Source: Candidula unifasciata
Taxonomy: Eukaryota; Mollusca; Gastropoda; Stylommatophora; Geomitridae
DNA: 64,000 nt
Direction: 5' to 3'
Assembly (NCBI GenBank): GCA_905116865.2
Contig: CAJHNH020008563.1
Coordinates: forward strand, 125,216-189,215
Numbering within the stretch: position 1 is the stretch's first letter; every line of letters starts with the position of its first letter. Below are positions 10,401-47,298 of the stretch, piece by piece. The translations under genes and the position numbers were made by a program. The notes below the pieces were generated by a model. It saw nothing but the letters and a program-made list of their open reading frames with translations, searched no databases and had not been told where the DNA came from.

Positions 10401-11650
10401 TTTTGCTGGAAGGGAGACGTAAGCAGGGGGACTAACTGGTAGGTGACAGCATTTCCATTTTTAATCCTAAATTCAACCAGTTCCATCTCTCTGTCTCCCA
10501 TTCTCAAAAACTGACCTGGTTGGTGCCTGTCTCATTCCACCTGAGCCATTGCCCTGTTAGCCTGAAATCTCGCAGCGTTTTCCAGCAGGCACCACATGGA
10601 GGTGATGCCGACCATGGTGCTCTAAGGGTTATTGGCAGGCTATTTAATTTAACTTTTTACTTCTCAGAAGAGAAGCTAGACAACCTTAACTCTGCTAGAA
10701 GATAGAAGAGAGTTTGTGAATCTATGTTAGGAAAAAAAAATTCCTGTCTCATTGCTCATAACCTGTGAGTCTGTAACCCCAAGGCTGCTGTTGCACATTA
10801 GTGCAATGTAAGAATTGTAGATGGTAGGGAAATACATCTGAACAGTTTACTGCAGTGAAAAAAAAATTGATTTGTCTACATTTTGTATAATTTCAAATAA
10901 CTTTTGGACACTGCAGTGGGCTTGTTGTTAAATTGTGACATTTCAATTCATATCCCTAATAATCCGGAAGCTGCTGAGTTATCCACCCAGATCCTCTGTT
11001 GTTGTTCCAAAGTCCGAAAGAGTTTGTGGTAATGGCTGTAGTAGTTTTTCGTTAGCTATTGAAAGTACAGGATAGTTGTAGTACTGTGGTTTTGTATGGG
11101 TTATAGCTGGGTTGCACAAGTTCTATTAAGGTTTAAATGGCAAGTGACATTCACAAGATATATAATAGTTATAATAGTAGATATATAATAGTAGGACAGG
11201 TCTAGGGAAAGAGCCTGTCCTAGTTCTAGGCCCGTCTACCGGGTGGTGGATGGTGGAAAGGCCTCTAGACATGAATATATTGAATAAGTGGCCGTGGACC
11301 AAAACATCTGATGGTCATTGAGAGGAGGCGAGTCAGTTGGTAAGACAGCTAACTCGATAAAATACCTCAAAACTCTACGACATGGTTATGGGCGGGTAAG
11401 AGGTGCCATAACCTCTCCCCTCTGCTGACTTGCATGGTATGTCTCTTTAGACAAAGGCAATTGGAGTCAAACCATATACAAACGGGCTGAAAGCAAGGGG
11501 AAACCACTGCTGTTTTATCCCTAGAAAATAATGCCTCAAAACATAACTAATTCAGATGACGTAAATGGGGATTCCAGTGGAATCCCCTTGTTGGATAGGA
11601 AGCATCATGTTTTATGGGTGATACCTGACCATCATCCGGCTGTTTTGAAA
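10401..11650. other. Intergenic stretch, mostly unrecognised
   Basis: No gene seen. Around 11470-11550 a block (AAGCAAGGGGAAACCAC ... CCCTAGAAAA) resembles, after reverse complementing, the region at 43000-43060; I read it as 5' UTR of RTE-type LINEs. The rest is AT-rich with short A runs and no motif I recognise. Confidence 0.45.
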
Positions 11651-11654
11651 AAAT

Positions 11655-13912
11655 AAAGGGTCGAAAAATCCTGAAAATTGGTACATGGAATGTCAGAACA
11701 CTCGTGCAGAATGGAAAGTTGGATAACATAAAAGTGGAAATGAAGAGAATGAACACCAACATATTAGGAATTAGTAAAATGCGATGGCCAGGAGCAGGAA
11801 AAAAGTATTAAGATCAGCACAGAATTAATTACTCAGGTGGGAAGCAATATAGTAAGGAAGTTGGTCTTTTTTTGGATCCAAAGAACTCAAAAACTATGAA
11901 AGGATTTTGGACAATATCAGATAGAGTACTATTAGTAAAACTTAATGGCAGACCATTTGACATCAACTTAGTACAGATTTATACCCCAACAACAGATAGT
12001 TCAGAGAACTATATTGACACATTTTATGACGAGTTATACATGGCTGTTGATGAATGCAAAAATTGTGAAGCAACAAAGGTGCTTGGGGATTTCACTGCGA
12101 AAATAGAAATTGAAAAATCCTAGGAGAAAAGAATGTGGGAGGTGACAGATTAATAGCATGGGCTGAGTTGCACAGCACGATAATAGGTAACACCTGGCTT
12201 AAACACAATTCTTGAATAATGTCCGCAATCAGATTGATTATATTTTGATTTCAAGAAGGTTCCGGAGCAGCTTAATAGGAGCAAAGACTAGACCAGGAGC
12301 AGACTGCTTTTGTGGTCATGTTCCACTTATAGGAAAGATTGGAATAAAACTAAAGAAAATTACGAAAACACACAGAACATCAAGTTAAATTTAGGAATAC
12401 TAAGAACGGATAAAGAAATTAAGAAACAGTTCAGTGTCACTGTACAAAACCAGTATAATACAATGGAATTTATACAGACTATTGATGAACAGTTGTGTGA
12501 GTCAATTCAGCAGACATCAAAAGAGTCAATCCCATCAACCCATAGAGTTGCAAAAAAAAAATGGATGTCAACAAAAATTCTGCAGTTATGGATGAAAGAA
12601 GGAAGAAAAAGAATGATAAAGAAAAATACTATAGAATTCAAAAAGAAATAGTGAACAAATGCAAAAAGGCTAAAGAAACCTGGCTGAATCAAATGTGGGG
12701 GAAATCACGGGAAAGACTCACATTCCATGTACCAACAGATAAATATGTGTACAGGAAATATTACACTACTTAACAGCACTGGATGTTGAAAATCAAGAGA
12801 TAGCGACTTATTAGTGGAACATGTTAATATAATTAATAGATGGACAGAGTGTATAGGGGAATTGTATGATGATAATAGATCAGATGTAGAATTGCAGGCC
12901 AACAATGATGGTCCACCAGTAATGACTGCAGAAGTTGAGAATGCATTGCATCATATGAAGAAAGGAAAAGCACCCGGGCCAGACATCTCACTGGAAAAAA
13001 AAATAGAAGCACTGGGAGATTTTGGATTGAAATAATAACTAAACTTTTAAATGATATTTATTATTGTGGATACATTCCAAATGACCTTTTAAAATCCATA
13101 CTTATAGCTCTGCCAAAGAAATCAGGCACTTTAAAATGTAAAGACCATCGCACAGTACGTCTTATGAGTTACATGACTAAGATGTTACTGAGAATTATTA
13201 CGAGAAGAATAAGAAACAAAATTAAACCAGAAATCAGCGATGAACAGTGTGGATTTGTAGAAGGAAAAGGTACAAACAATGACATATATCATAAGGACAT
13301 TGTCAGAAAGGGCTATAGAAGTAAATACTGATTTGTACTTATGCTTCATAGACTATGCAAAAGCATTTGACTGTGCAAAACATAAAAGAGTAATCAAACT
13401 GTTAGAAAAATTAAATATTGATGGAAAAGATAGATGAATTATAAAAAAATATTTATTAACAGCAAACTGCAGCTATAAGAATTAACAACTGTTTAGGTAC
13501 ATTTCAGTGCATAAAGAGAGGCATAGGGCACAGATGTGTAATGTCACCTGATTTATTTTCACTATACAGTAAATATATAATGAGATCTTTAATTGATTTG
13601 CCCGGAATTGTGGTTTGTGAGTATAATATAAACAATTTACATAATGCTGATGTCACAGTCTTGTTAGCAACAAGTCAGAAAGAACTACAGAAAATGATAG
13701 ACATTGTGGTGGTAGAAAGTGGAAGTATGGGCCTCAGTTTGAATAATGCAAAGACAGAAGTAACGGTGGTATCAAAGAAAAGAATTATTCCTAAATGTGT
13801 CATAAAACTCAATGGTGTTATTTTGGGACAAGTACGGAAATTTAAGTATCTGGGCACATGGATAACATCAGATGGAAGATGCATTACTGAGATTTTATCA
13901 AAAGCCTCTGTG
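11655..13912 (+). mobile_element. Decayed RTE-like LINE (endonuclease and RT)
   Basis: Endonuclease blocks: KIGTWNVRTLVQNGKL (about 11675), NILGISKMRW (about 11757), SDRVLLVKLNGRPFDINLVQIYTPT (about 11920-11990) and VLGDF (about 12085). RT blocks: MKKGKAPGPD (about 12955), ALPKKSGTLKCKDHRTV (about 13115), FIDYAKAFDCAKH (about 13350), DLFSLYSKYIM (about 13550), NADVTVLLATS where an active element has FADD (about 13645), and KFKYLGTW (about 13840). Multiple frameshifts and stops, and the lost catalytic Asp context, show an old dead copy, truncated at the 3' side near 13912. Confidence 0.85.
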
Positions 13913-13953
13913 GTAAACTTCTCGGGGTCACAGCATGAATCACCTGATACCAG

Positions 13954-14023
13954 TTTTTTTTTTTGGGGGGGGGGGGGGGGGGTTTATTCAATTTAAAGCT
14001 TCACCCCCCCCCCCCCCTCCCCC
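13954..14023. repeat. Oligo-G / oligo-C inverted pair
   Basis: A run of 11 T then 18 G (13965-13982) is followed after 21 nt by a run of 14 C, one T and 5 C (14004-14023). The two arms can pair as a GC-only stem of at least 14 bp with a 21-nt loop. Confidence 0.9.
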
Positions 14024-14335
14024 ATATGTAATAATTGATTACTCCTTTCATATAAGTTCATATATTTAGACAAATAATTTTAAAATGTCGATAAATACAT
14101 TTTAAACTAATTTATAAGAGATGTGTGTTTTACTTATTTTCACAATTGTTTTCAGGAATCTTAATATGGTTGTGACTTTTTATTAGAGTTCTCGGGGTGA
14201 AAGGGTTGTGCGAAACCAAGAAAGATCACTGTTTACATATTTGTTTTTGGGTATAAATCATTACTTTGTTTGGATGGTCCTTCTCTTGTATCCTTTCCCC
14301 TTCTACAGCTTTGGCTGGCAAGCTCTGTTTCACAT

Positions 14336-14582
14336 GATGTCTTGTTGCTCTATGTTGATAGCTGTTTCAATCACCTATTGTCTTTTTTATCTATGTTCAT
14401 AGCTGTTTCACTCATCTGATGTCTTATTGCTCTATGTTTGTAGCAGTTTCACCTGTCTTATTGCTCTTTGTTTGTAGCTGTTTCACCGTCTTATTGCTCT
14501 ATGTTTGCAGCTATTTCACTCATCTGATGTCTTGTTTATCTATGTTTGTAGCTGTTTCAATCACCTAATGTCTTCTTGCCAG
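14336..14582. repeat. Degenerate tandem repeat, about 41-bp unit
   Basis: About six imperfect copies of a unit containing TAGCTGTTTCA, TCTGATGTCTT and ATTGCTCTATGTTTG. The last copy runs into the 3' splice site of the first recognised UROD exon and supplies its pyrimidine tract. Confidence 0.8.
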
Positions 14583-38094
<23,512 letters not shown>

Positions 38095-39188
38095 GTCTGG
38101 ATTGTGATCTTAAAGATGTTTTTATATTAGGGGATTAGTGGGTGGTTTTTAAAATATGCCAGCCACTCCTGGTGATTTTCATTTGTTCTTTATAAGCAGA
38201 CCTCAAATTCATTTTTATGCAGAGCTTTTTTCTGGTCTCTGGCTCGAGCAGACAGTAACGATAATTTTTCTTCACTCCCCTCTTTCATCTGATATGTTAA
38301 AAACTGCCAATTATCAATTTATGTCCCACATACCATTTGTTTATGTCTAGCTCTTTTTTTTTTTTTACAGTAATTTTCTGTTTAAGACTGATTTTGCCTT
38401 TGCACCACTTATTTTAGAAAACTCTCTACACTGTAAACTATTCTCTGTGATCTCTAGGTTTTCTTTGCAGGTTTTCTTTGCTCTCAGTGTTCTCAACATT
38501 CTCCTAAAAACAACTGTGATTTTATTATCTGCTATACAAATTTCACATCCACCAGAAGAGGCCATACATAGCCTTTCACTAAGCTGATAATTCTGCTTGT
38601 CATGGTATTTATTTTCGAGCAAATTTTTGTTTCAAGGATATTACTCATTCTAGTATACAAGAGTCACTAAATAGGTGAATTCTATATCTTTGTCACATCT
38701 TGAGCTGTACCTGTCACAATCTGCGCAAAAGCAAGAAAAGAAAGATAGTTCCATAGAGGAATTTGCGATTTGTGAAGGAAGTATTGAGCATTTAGATATC
38801 CTAGATTATAGCATAATCAAGTGTGATGGCCAGTTCCCTTCCTCATCATCTGCCCTTCCTATCAAATTCTGAAAATTAGCTGGTACCCATTCTGATGAGG
38901 CTGGGTCAAGACAAGAGCAGTTTTGATGGGGAAAAACTGATCCTACTTCTGCTGGGGATTGAAGTGAAGCTGCTGACTAGGCAGGCATTTCCCACTGTGA
39001 TGCCAGGGCCTAGTCCTAGTTACTGCTGTGTAACTTTCATTTATTTAAGAAACTAATATTTTACTGTAAAGAAGCAGTATTAGTGTGTGGATACTCATAA
39101 ATCACCATCCTAACTTTACATAAGATTTTTAGGACATAAATTTAAAAAAAATAATTTACAAAACTTGTTGACAGTTGACATGTTTGAT

Positions 39189-39222
<34 letters not shown>

Positions 39223-39860
39223 AATGAAAAGAAAGATACATATCTGAATGACTTTGGCAGGACAAGATCACTGACCTGATCTATCATTCTGGTGATTATA
39301 TGAGATGGTGAACTATGACCATTTCTTGGCATGGCACATGATTATAAATCTTTACTTTTCCTGCAAAGTTATACTAGTCTACATAATGATTGGAGAATGT
39401 AAAGAGGGCATCAAGAAATGTATGAAAGCTATTAATACATGCTGTGTCCTAAGTTACATACAAGTGCAGATTTTCTGCAATAAAGTAATCAGGTATGCAT
39501 TATAAAGAGGTTTTCTTACTGTAATCAGAAGATTCATAATCAGAGCTTTTAATTAATTTTTGTTAAACACATTTCATTCCATGTCAAGTAAAAATATATT
39601 CGGAATGTCCTTCTGTAGATCATTTATTTAGTTTAGTTACGTATTTGTATAGCAATCCAGACATGAAAAGACCTTTTCAGTTTTGTAGTTGTCATTGAAC
39701 GTGTGACAATTTAAAAAACTAAAATAATAACCAGAATATGTATAGCTGTAAGAAACCACAAAACCTACAGCTTTTAATTTGCCATTTAAGTTGAAGAGTA
39801 AAACTTCACTAAATGATCTCTGCTGAAGTTGTAAATATTCAATAAATAAATAAAATTGAA
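38095..39860 (+). other. UROD: Probable UROD 3' UTR and poly(A) region
   Basis: No coding sequence. AATAAA occurs at 39479-39484 and again at 39841-39850 (overlapping copies), either of which could end the transcript about 1.4 or 1.75 kb after the stop. The stretch includes a run of 32 G (39189-39220). Confidence 0.5.
39189..39220. repeat. Run of 32 G
   Basis: Uninterrupted G homopolymer in the presumed UROD 3' UTR. The run length may be imprecise in the assembly. Confidence 0.9.
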
Positions 39861-42077
39861 ATATTTGTAACTATTTTTTGTTTTGCTGATGAGGGTAATT
39901 TAGCCACAATGTCTGCCGTGTCATATGCTGTTGTTTTCTTGTAAATCTGTGTCAGTTTTCTGTTTATTGGTTAAAGAATCCTGGAAATGTACACTATATC
40001 AGGTTTGCTGATACAGATATTAAGTAGCATTATAGTTTTTATGGGGATACTATGTTTTTTGAACAAAAACAAACCCCTTTAAATACTGGAAGTGAAAAAA
40101 GGAATAATGATCAATATCCTAATGTGCCTTGCCAAATGGTATAGGCATTCATATTTGCCTGTTCAGGATCAGTTGTAATATTTCTCCATAGAAATGTCTT
40201 AGACTGTCTAGCTTGTTTCTCCTCGTCTCTATCAGGCTGTTCTATACCTGATAATTATCTTTCTAGTATTTTACACATTATTTTGCAAAGCCTCTTACTA
40301 TGTAACCAAAGAACAATTTCTATCTGTTTTTTCGTAGTTGTGTATAATGTTCTCTCATTAGCCACCTTTGGGAGTTGAGTCTTTCATTTCACAGGGGGAA
40401 ACAAGATCAAATTTCATTGCTTAAATATTTTTGGGACAGGGAAATGTTTTTATTAACAAACCATAAAATGTTTCCGCTTTTTGCCCCCAAACCATGTTCA
40501 GTCACAAATAGGGCAGTGCAGGGGGAAAAAATGACAATGTGAACAGGAAACTCATTTCTCATGAATGTTGTCAGTAAAAATACAGCACAAAAGGAAGATT
40601 ATCCATTATTAGAGACAGATGAACTTAACAATGGTCACCATACTGAAATAAAAAGTACAGTTTAATCCACAGCTAGAAAAGAATCTGTATTCCTTTCCCA
40701 AAGAACTAACATTTTAAAATGTCCAATTCACAGTGTTACCAAAGTAACGTAAAACACAATGTAGTCAATAAAAATGTTTTTTAAGACAAACACATTTTAA
40801 GAGGAAAGGTATGTTGGACAGCCGTAAGTAGTACATCAGTTAATAGCCAGCATTAGAGAGATAGCAGCAGATATAATTATTGCCCATGCCTATAGTTAAA
40901 GGAATCCATATCTGCTTTATGATGAAGATATGATGTCACTTCAACTTCTGTTATACTGGAGATAGTCATGTGTGGAGATTTAATTTCCTTACCATGGAGC
41001 ATAGCATGAAGATGACTGACATTTGCAAAACCAACCTCATGAGACATGAGTTGGCTGAGGGTTGATGCTCCATTTGGGATATAAAAGACAGAAAGAAAAA
41101 AAAGACATACACATACTCTAAAATAAAAGCCAACAAAGGAGGCCTATTGTCTTAAGCGCTGAACACAAGAAACGGCAGAAGACTAAGATCAGCTTGAGGA
41201 CACTAAAACTATTATGTGAGTACATGAAGAAAATCCTGGGGAAAAAATTCACATTTACACAGCTCTTAACCTTTTTTGTGTGTGTTCTAACAAAATTGAA
41301 CAGAAGATAAAAAGAGTGCAGCAGAGGCCGAGACCACCATGAAGTAAAGACAATTGTTCTGAATAAAATAGTTAAATTTTTATACAGTTTTTTGTGTATT
41401 TAGTTTTGAATAAGTGTATACATGTCTCAAAATCTTAAAATACTCACAGGATTCAGTTAAAAAGGAAGTCAATTGTCCTTTCCTTGTCACAGACAAGTAT
41501 AAAGAATGGAAGTATTAGCAGTAACAACATTTTTCTTTGGTCTGAGTTGCAAAACTACACCCATGCTTGCACTAAGGATTTATTCAGCTTGGTGCCACTA
41601 GTTAGTTAGATTCAGCATCGGACTGAACCTTCACCATTAATAGTCATTCGTATATTCATGCCACCGAACTGTCTTGTACACCGAGGAGACAGACAGCTGT
41701 GCGACCATCAAAAAGGTACTGTAGCAACCCAATGAGGACTGGCAGGAATAGTTCACCACTGTTCTTTGAACAGAGTTTACACAATAGATTGCTTTAGAGC
41801 TTCCCAAATGCGAGTAAACAAACCACTTACAATACTACCATTACAACACTCTAGTATGATCTAGAGGTGCTCCAGTTTCTTCATATGCTTCACCAGAGTA
41901 CAACAACTAATCACACCCGTTCTGTATTGACTAATCAGATCTGTGACTCTTAGTGAAATGTTCATGTTTGGCTGCTGCAGATTGCGCTCTCAAATGCACC
42001 AACCTGGACAAGGATACTGAATCCTGCTTGTTGTCATGATCTACTTCTCGATGTGCATCTCGCGTGGCATCAATGAC
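39861..42077. other. Intergenic stretch with nothing recognised
   Basis: AT-rich, no open frame over 60 codons, no tandem repeat and no match to the repeat families in this window. Confidence 0.5.
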
Positions 42078-42260
42078 ACTACTCCTGTCAGACTTCCGGT
42101 TTAGAAATGGCAGCGTGAAGACGTGTTTGCGGCGACACTCGATTTTATTCTAAAATTTTCACTTAATCGGTGTTTTTCTCTTGATAACAAAGTGCGATTA
42201 TTACGAATTCATTGACGATGGATATTCTCTTGTTCGTGGATACAAGTATTATGTGGTTTC

Positions 42261-43075
42261 ATTCATTCATTCATTCAGTAGCATGTCCCTCGCGGAACCT
42301 CGCTGCCATAACAACCCTCCGGAAAACTATCCTATCCTGAGCAAGATGTCCTGCGTCTGATACACCCATCTGGAGATCATCTGCCACATCCTGCACCCAT
42401 CTTCTCCTTGGCCTTCCTCTTCCTCTCTTCCCCGGCATATACCCCTCCATTATTGTTCTCTCTAGACTTCCATGACGTTTCAAGTGACCAAAATATTTCA
42501 ATTTTCTTTGTTTTATTGTCTTTACTAGCCAACCCTCTTCAATATTCAGCTCTTGAAGTATGGATGCATTTGTTCTTTTCTTTACCCAAGATATTCTTAG
42601 AACCTGTCTGTAACATTTATATTCAAATGCATTTATGCGCTGTTCCGCTTGTTTAGTAAGTGTCCAGGTCTCACAGGCGTATGTTGCAATGGGAAAGATG
42701 CATGCTCTTAAAAATCTGACCTTTGTAATTCTATCTGTACAATTCCATAATTTATTCAGTTGTTTTAGTCTTTGAAGAGCAATTGATGGTCGCCGTCTAA
42801 TTTCTTTCATTGTGTCACCATTGTTGGTAACCAGTGACCCAAGATATTCGAAATTTTCCACCACTTCCAATCTTTCCTCATTAACATATATTTCCTTCTC
42901 CATGGCAGTTTTGTTTGTATGCATTATCTTTGTTTTTGCTATGTTAAGAAATAAGTTATGATTTTCACTATTTCTTTGGAGTTATGTTTTCTTTCATGAT
43001 TGTTATGGATTCTTGGCAAAATTTGCAGAAGGTAGTTTGCCGTTGCTTTCCTCCTGAGCAGTGACTATACTAGTC
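42261..43075 (-). mobile_element. RTE-like element nested in the family C 5' UTR, internally deleted
   Basis: Minus strand, starting from a TGAA-repeat 3' tail (42261-42279). 42271-42924 is open: EYLGSLVTNNGDTMKEI, SIALQRLKQLNKLW, CIFPIATYACETWTLTKQAEQRINAFEYKCYR, KYFGHLKRHGSLERTIMEG, GRGRPRRRWVQDVADDL and LAQDRIVFRRVV, the RTE-type thumb and C-terminus. Upstream LNIAKTKIMHTNKTA (about 42900-42955) leads within 50 bp to what resembles RTE 5' UTR (43000-43060), so the endonuclease and most of the RT are deleted. Confidence 0.8.
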
Positions 43076-43498
43076 GGTGGCCATAGCCATTGTCTCTACT
43101 GATGAGATCATCTGCCTATCGCCGCAGAGTGCAGACCATAACCAACAATACCTGTCGGCTGCTCTTACACTCCATCCACCACCTGCTTCCATGGCTTCAC
43201 GTAACCCTGATTGGGGGGCTAAACGGGTACTCCACCTTGCCCAAGGGTGTCCCGTAGACTAGCGGAGGAAAGGAGGCGTCTTACTTCTCCTTTATGTGGT
43301 TTAGGGGTGTTATAACGGAATTATTTCCACAAAATAGCCACGGCGGCGGCCGTGTCCTAATTCCGATAATGTAACCGCGTATGAGCCACGCTCCCATTAT
43401 AAACATGGGAGTCCACGGGTAAGACCCCAGTCTACTCTAGCAAAACAAGGTGCTGAAGTCGGAGGCAACCAGCCAGGAGGCGCACCACAGCAATCAGG

Positions 43499-46400
43499 AT
43501 GCCACGCACAAACGCAACAGGGAATATTTATATAACTGCAAATAAGTTTGATTTCCACCATGCGACCCACTCACGTACACGTGGTTCGATTTACCGGCCT
43601 AAGACAAGAAGAAAGAGTCCTGCTTCAAATAATCGAAGCCTCCCCCTAATGCCCCGTAGAACCACAAAAGCAGAAAATACAGCTAGCCTTAAAATAATGC
43701 ACTGGAACGCGGAGGGAGTAAATACTAAGAAATTAGAATTAGAAAACGTCTTGAACGAAGAGAATGTACATGTATGCTGCCTACAAGAGACTTATCTCAA
43801 ACAAGATATGGCCTTTAAGATCAGAGGCTACCAGTGTTTCCGATCTGACCGCAAAGACAGGAGAAAAGGTGGAATTCTTACCCTGGTCAAAAATAACATC
43901 CTTGCGGGCCGGATCGAAACATACATGGAAGGTGCTGAGTATCAAACACTTGAGCTCAAGTTAGAAAATACAGATTTACATCTGACCAACTATTACTGTC
44001 CGAGCGACCGCCCTCAGGCACTGGATACAGTACTAATAAATGAAAAAAATGATCATCTGTGGGGATTTTAATAGCCATTCCCAAAGTTGGGGATACGATC
44101 ATATGGACCAGAGAGGAGAGAAACTAGAGGACTGGCAGGATGAGAATAGGTTCATCCTCGTTAATAAGCCAACCGACCCACCAACCTTCTACTCTAGAGC
44201 ATGGCATACCACCTCGACACAAGACCTAGCCTTTCACTCACCAGACATGGAACTGAATGTTACCAGAACTGTTGGGAAGCAACTAGGAGGCAGTGACCAC
44301 CGGCCAGTCTTTCTAACTATAGAAAGCCAGTCTGTAAGAGAGAGCAGCACACTGCCAAGGTGGAATTTTAAGAAGGCAGACTGGAAGTTGTATCAGCTTC
44401 GCACAAATGTTCTGCTGGAAAATCTAAACACAGATAACGACGTAGAAAAAGTAGTCCAAGAGTTGAGCAAACGCATGCTGCAGGCAGCCCTAGAAGCAGT
44501 TCCAAGAGGTGCGCGTAAACAATACAAACCGTACTGGAATTGCGATCTGGAGCAACTGCACAACAATATGGAAACAGAAAGAAAACAAGCTGAGACCAGA
44601 CCTTGTCAAGAGCAGTTTAACAACTACCAACATTCAAAGGCCAAATTTCAAAGAGCCAAACTGCAGGCTAGACGGGCAAGCTGGCAAGAAAAGACAAAGT
44701 CTCTAAACTTTGAAAGAGACACAAGGAAGTTGTGGAGGTTAATTAAGCAAATTAATGATGAGAATACAGGAAGAAATGGTAATATTGCACTATGCAAAGA
44801 GGGAGCCATCCTAACAAGAAAACAGGCAGCTGACCACTTTGCAGATTCCTTTGCAGAAGACAGCAACATTAATGTCAGCCCAGAGAAACAGCGAGAGGTT
44901 CAAGAAAACAAACAACATATAAGACAAAAAGATATAATTCCTGAGGCACTGGTGGCAGCACTTACATCCAGCGAGTTAGAGTTAGCAATATCAAAGCTGA
45001 GAATGGGAAAATCACCTGGAATTGATGGTATCACCAACGAAATGATCAAGAACCTTGGAACAACTGCCAAAAAAAGCTGCTACAGATCTTTAATCATTGT
45101 TGGACCAGTGGCAAAGTTCCTCAAATATGGAGAGAAGCAATCACAATACCTCTGCTTAAACCAGGAAAGGACAGTTCTGATGCCTCCAGCTATAGACCGA
45201 TCAGTCTTACCAGCTGCCTCTGTAAAACAATGGAACGTATTGTCAACCTTAGACTCCAATCGTACTTGGAAAGTGAAAACATTTTCACGCCGCAGCAGGC
45301 AGGATTTAGACAGTGCTACTCCACAGAAGACCAGACAACTTACCTGGAAGAAAGCCTTTGACAAGGTCTGGAAAGAAGTTCTACTGAAGAAACTGAGAGA
45401 CTGCAGGGTGAATGGGAGAATGTACAAATGGGTGAAAGCATACTTGTATAACAGAAGATCCCGAGTACAGATAGATGGACTTAAGAGTAAGAAAGTTTTG
45501 CTGCGCCATGGCGTCCCACAAGGAGGTGTTCTGTCCCCCACACTCTTCCTAGTCTATATCAACGAACTTATTTCTGAACTACCCCATGTAATTAAAGCTG
45601 CAATGTATGCTGATGACTTGGTACTCTGGTGTACAAATGAAAATGCGACAGTGGCCACCAGGCTGCTACAAAGAGCCATAGATGCAATGGCTGATTGGGC
45701 CAACAAATGGTGTGTCAGCATCAACATAGGCAAATGCAGCACCACCCTCTTTACCCTTTCTCCTAAACAAAAATCAGGTGTCATGCACATAAATGGAGTA
45801 CCCCTGAGAGGATAAGGAGCCCACATACCTCGGCGTAACGTTTGATGATAGATTAACATGGAGAAAACACATCAACAAGGCAGCAACCAAAGCCAGAAGG
45901 AGGGTAGCCATTCTGAGAAAACTAAGTGGAACCACATGGGGTGCTAGCGGAAAAATACTTAGAAAAGTTTACCAACAAAGTGTTCGACCACATCTTGAAT
46001 ACGGATCAACAGCATGGAGTTCGGCATCAAAAACCACATTGCAAGAATTAGACAAAGTGCAAAATCAAGCACTCAGAGTTACCACAGGCAGTATGAAATC
46101 AACACCTATAGCTGTGATGGAGAAAATGGGGATGACCCAAGCACTGAGTGAACGCAGAGACACCAAGATGCTTTTACAAGCAGAAAAGTTTCTTAGTATG
46201 CCCAGTCACCCTATGAATGAAAGATTCCAAAATTTAGCTTTGAGACGACTAAAGAGAAGTAGTTTTATCCACCAGGCCAAACGGCTCGGCAGACAAACCA
46301 CTGATTTACCTGCAACTGATAGATCCTTAAATGCTGTCCCAGAACGGACCCCCTGGAGAGAGGAGTATAAGTTTCCAATACACATCAAGACTGAAGTGAA

Positions 46401-47251
46401 AGGGGTATTTGACAAGGAAGAACAAAACAGTGCAGCGCAAAACAGCCACCCTCAGTCTACTTGATGATGAATACCCGCAGAACCTTTGGGTCCGTGTTTA
46501 CACAGATGGGTCAGCAGAAAGCGCAGTCAGAAACGGAGGTGCGGGAGTGTACATTGAGTATCCTAATAATACCAGGGATACAGCCAAATTACCAACGGGA
46601 AAGCACTGTCACAACTATGATGCAGAAGTTCAAGCCATCAAGATAGCGGCAGAGAAACTACTAAATACAGGGTATTTTTCACAACCAGTGGTATTCCTGA
46701 CAGATGCAAAAGCAGTACTTCAGTCACTCCAGTCTGGAAAATTACCAAGCAAACGGACACTATTATCCGAACTAGACAACCGCTGTAAATTAGTAATGCA
46801 GTGGATACCTTCCCACTGTGGAGTTCCCGGAAACGAAAAAGCTGATAAACTAGCTAAGGAAGGTGCAACTGAAGAACAACCTAACATACCAGTCTCTTAT
46901 CAACAGAACAAGAGAATGATCAAATCAATCAGAATGCCACCGAAACTGGCACAAGATGATTACCATATTATGGACAGACCAGAGCAAGTCATTATCCTTC
47001 GCCTTAGAACAGGGCACAATCGACTTCGCTCCCACATGTACAACAAATTTAAGATTGGCCAATCAGCCATGTGTACTTGTGGACTGGCACCTGAAACAAC
47101 AGATCACATCCTTAAAGACTGTCCCAGATTCAACGCTTTCAGGCAAAACCTTTGGCCAAAAGAGACACTTGTGGAAGTCAAACTTTACGGGCCGCTTAGT
47201 GAATTACAAAAGACAGTGAAATTCATACTAGAGACAGCTTTGCAGATATAG
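43499..47251 (+). pseudogene. Family C LINE polyprotein remnant (endonuclease, RT, RNase H)
   Basis: Endonuclease at 43695-44340 (MHWNAEGVNTKKLELENVL, CLQETYLK, IICGDFNSHSQSWGY, TQDLAFHSPD, GGSDHRPVFLTI), with a frame change near 44040. RT at 44950-45850: LRMGKSPGIDGITNEMIKN, then in a second frame PLLKPGKDSSDASSYRPISL and QAGFRQCYSTEDQTTY, then KAFDKVW, HGVPQGGVLSPTLFLVYIN and AMYADDLVLW (catalytic YADD intact). About 20 residues are missing between TTYLE and KAFDKV, so there is a small deletion near 45345. Thumb and RNase H at 46039-47251 in two frames: VYTDGSAESAVRNGGAG, YDAEVQAI, FLTDAKAVLQSL, WIPSHCGVPGNEKADKLAKEG, then a Cys/His end (CTCGLAPETTDHILKDCP). Confidence 0.88.
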
Positions 47252-47298
47252 ACAATTTATTTCATGCGAACGAAAGAAGAAGAAGAACTACTCCTGTC

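Larger units (their letters stand above)
42090..47286 (+). mobile_element. Full-length family C LINE with 12-bp target-site duplication
   Basis: Flanked by ACTACTCCTGTC at 42078-42089 and 47287-47298. The 5' end reads AGACTTCCGGTTTAGAAATGG, close to the start of family A. A long 5' UTR holds a nested RTE element (about 42261-43075); coding remains run from 43499 to 47251 and the tail is GAA repeats (about 47268-47286). Domain order is endonuclease, RT, RNase H. The exact duplication marks a single insertion; frameshifts show it is dead. Confidence 0.9.
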
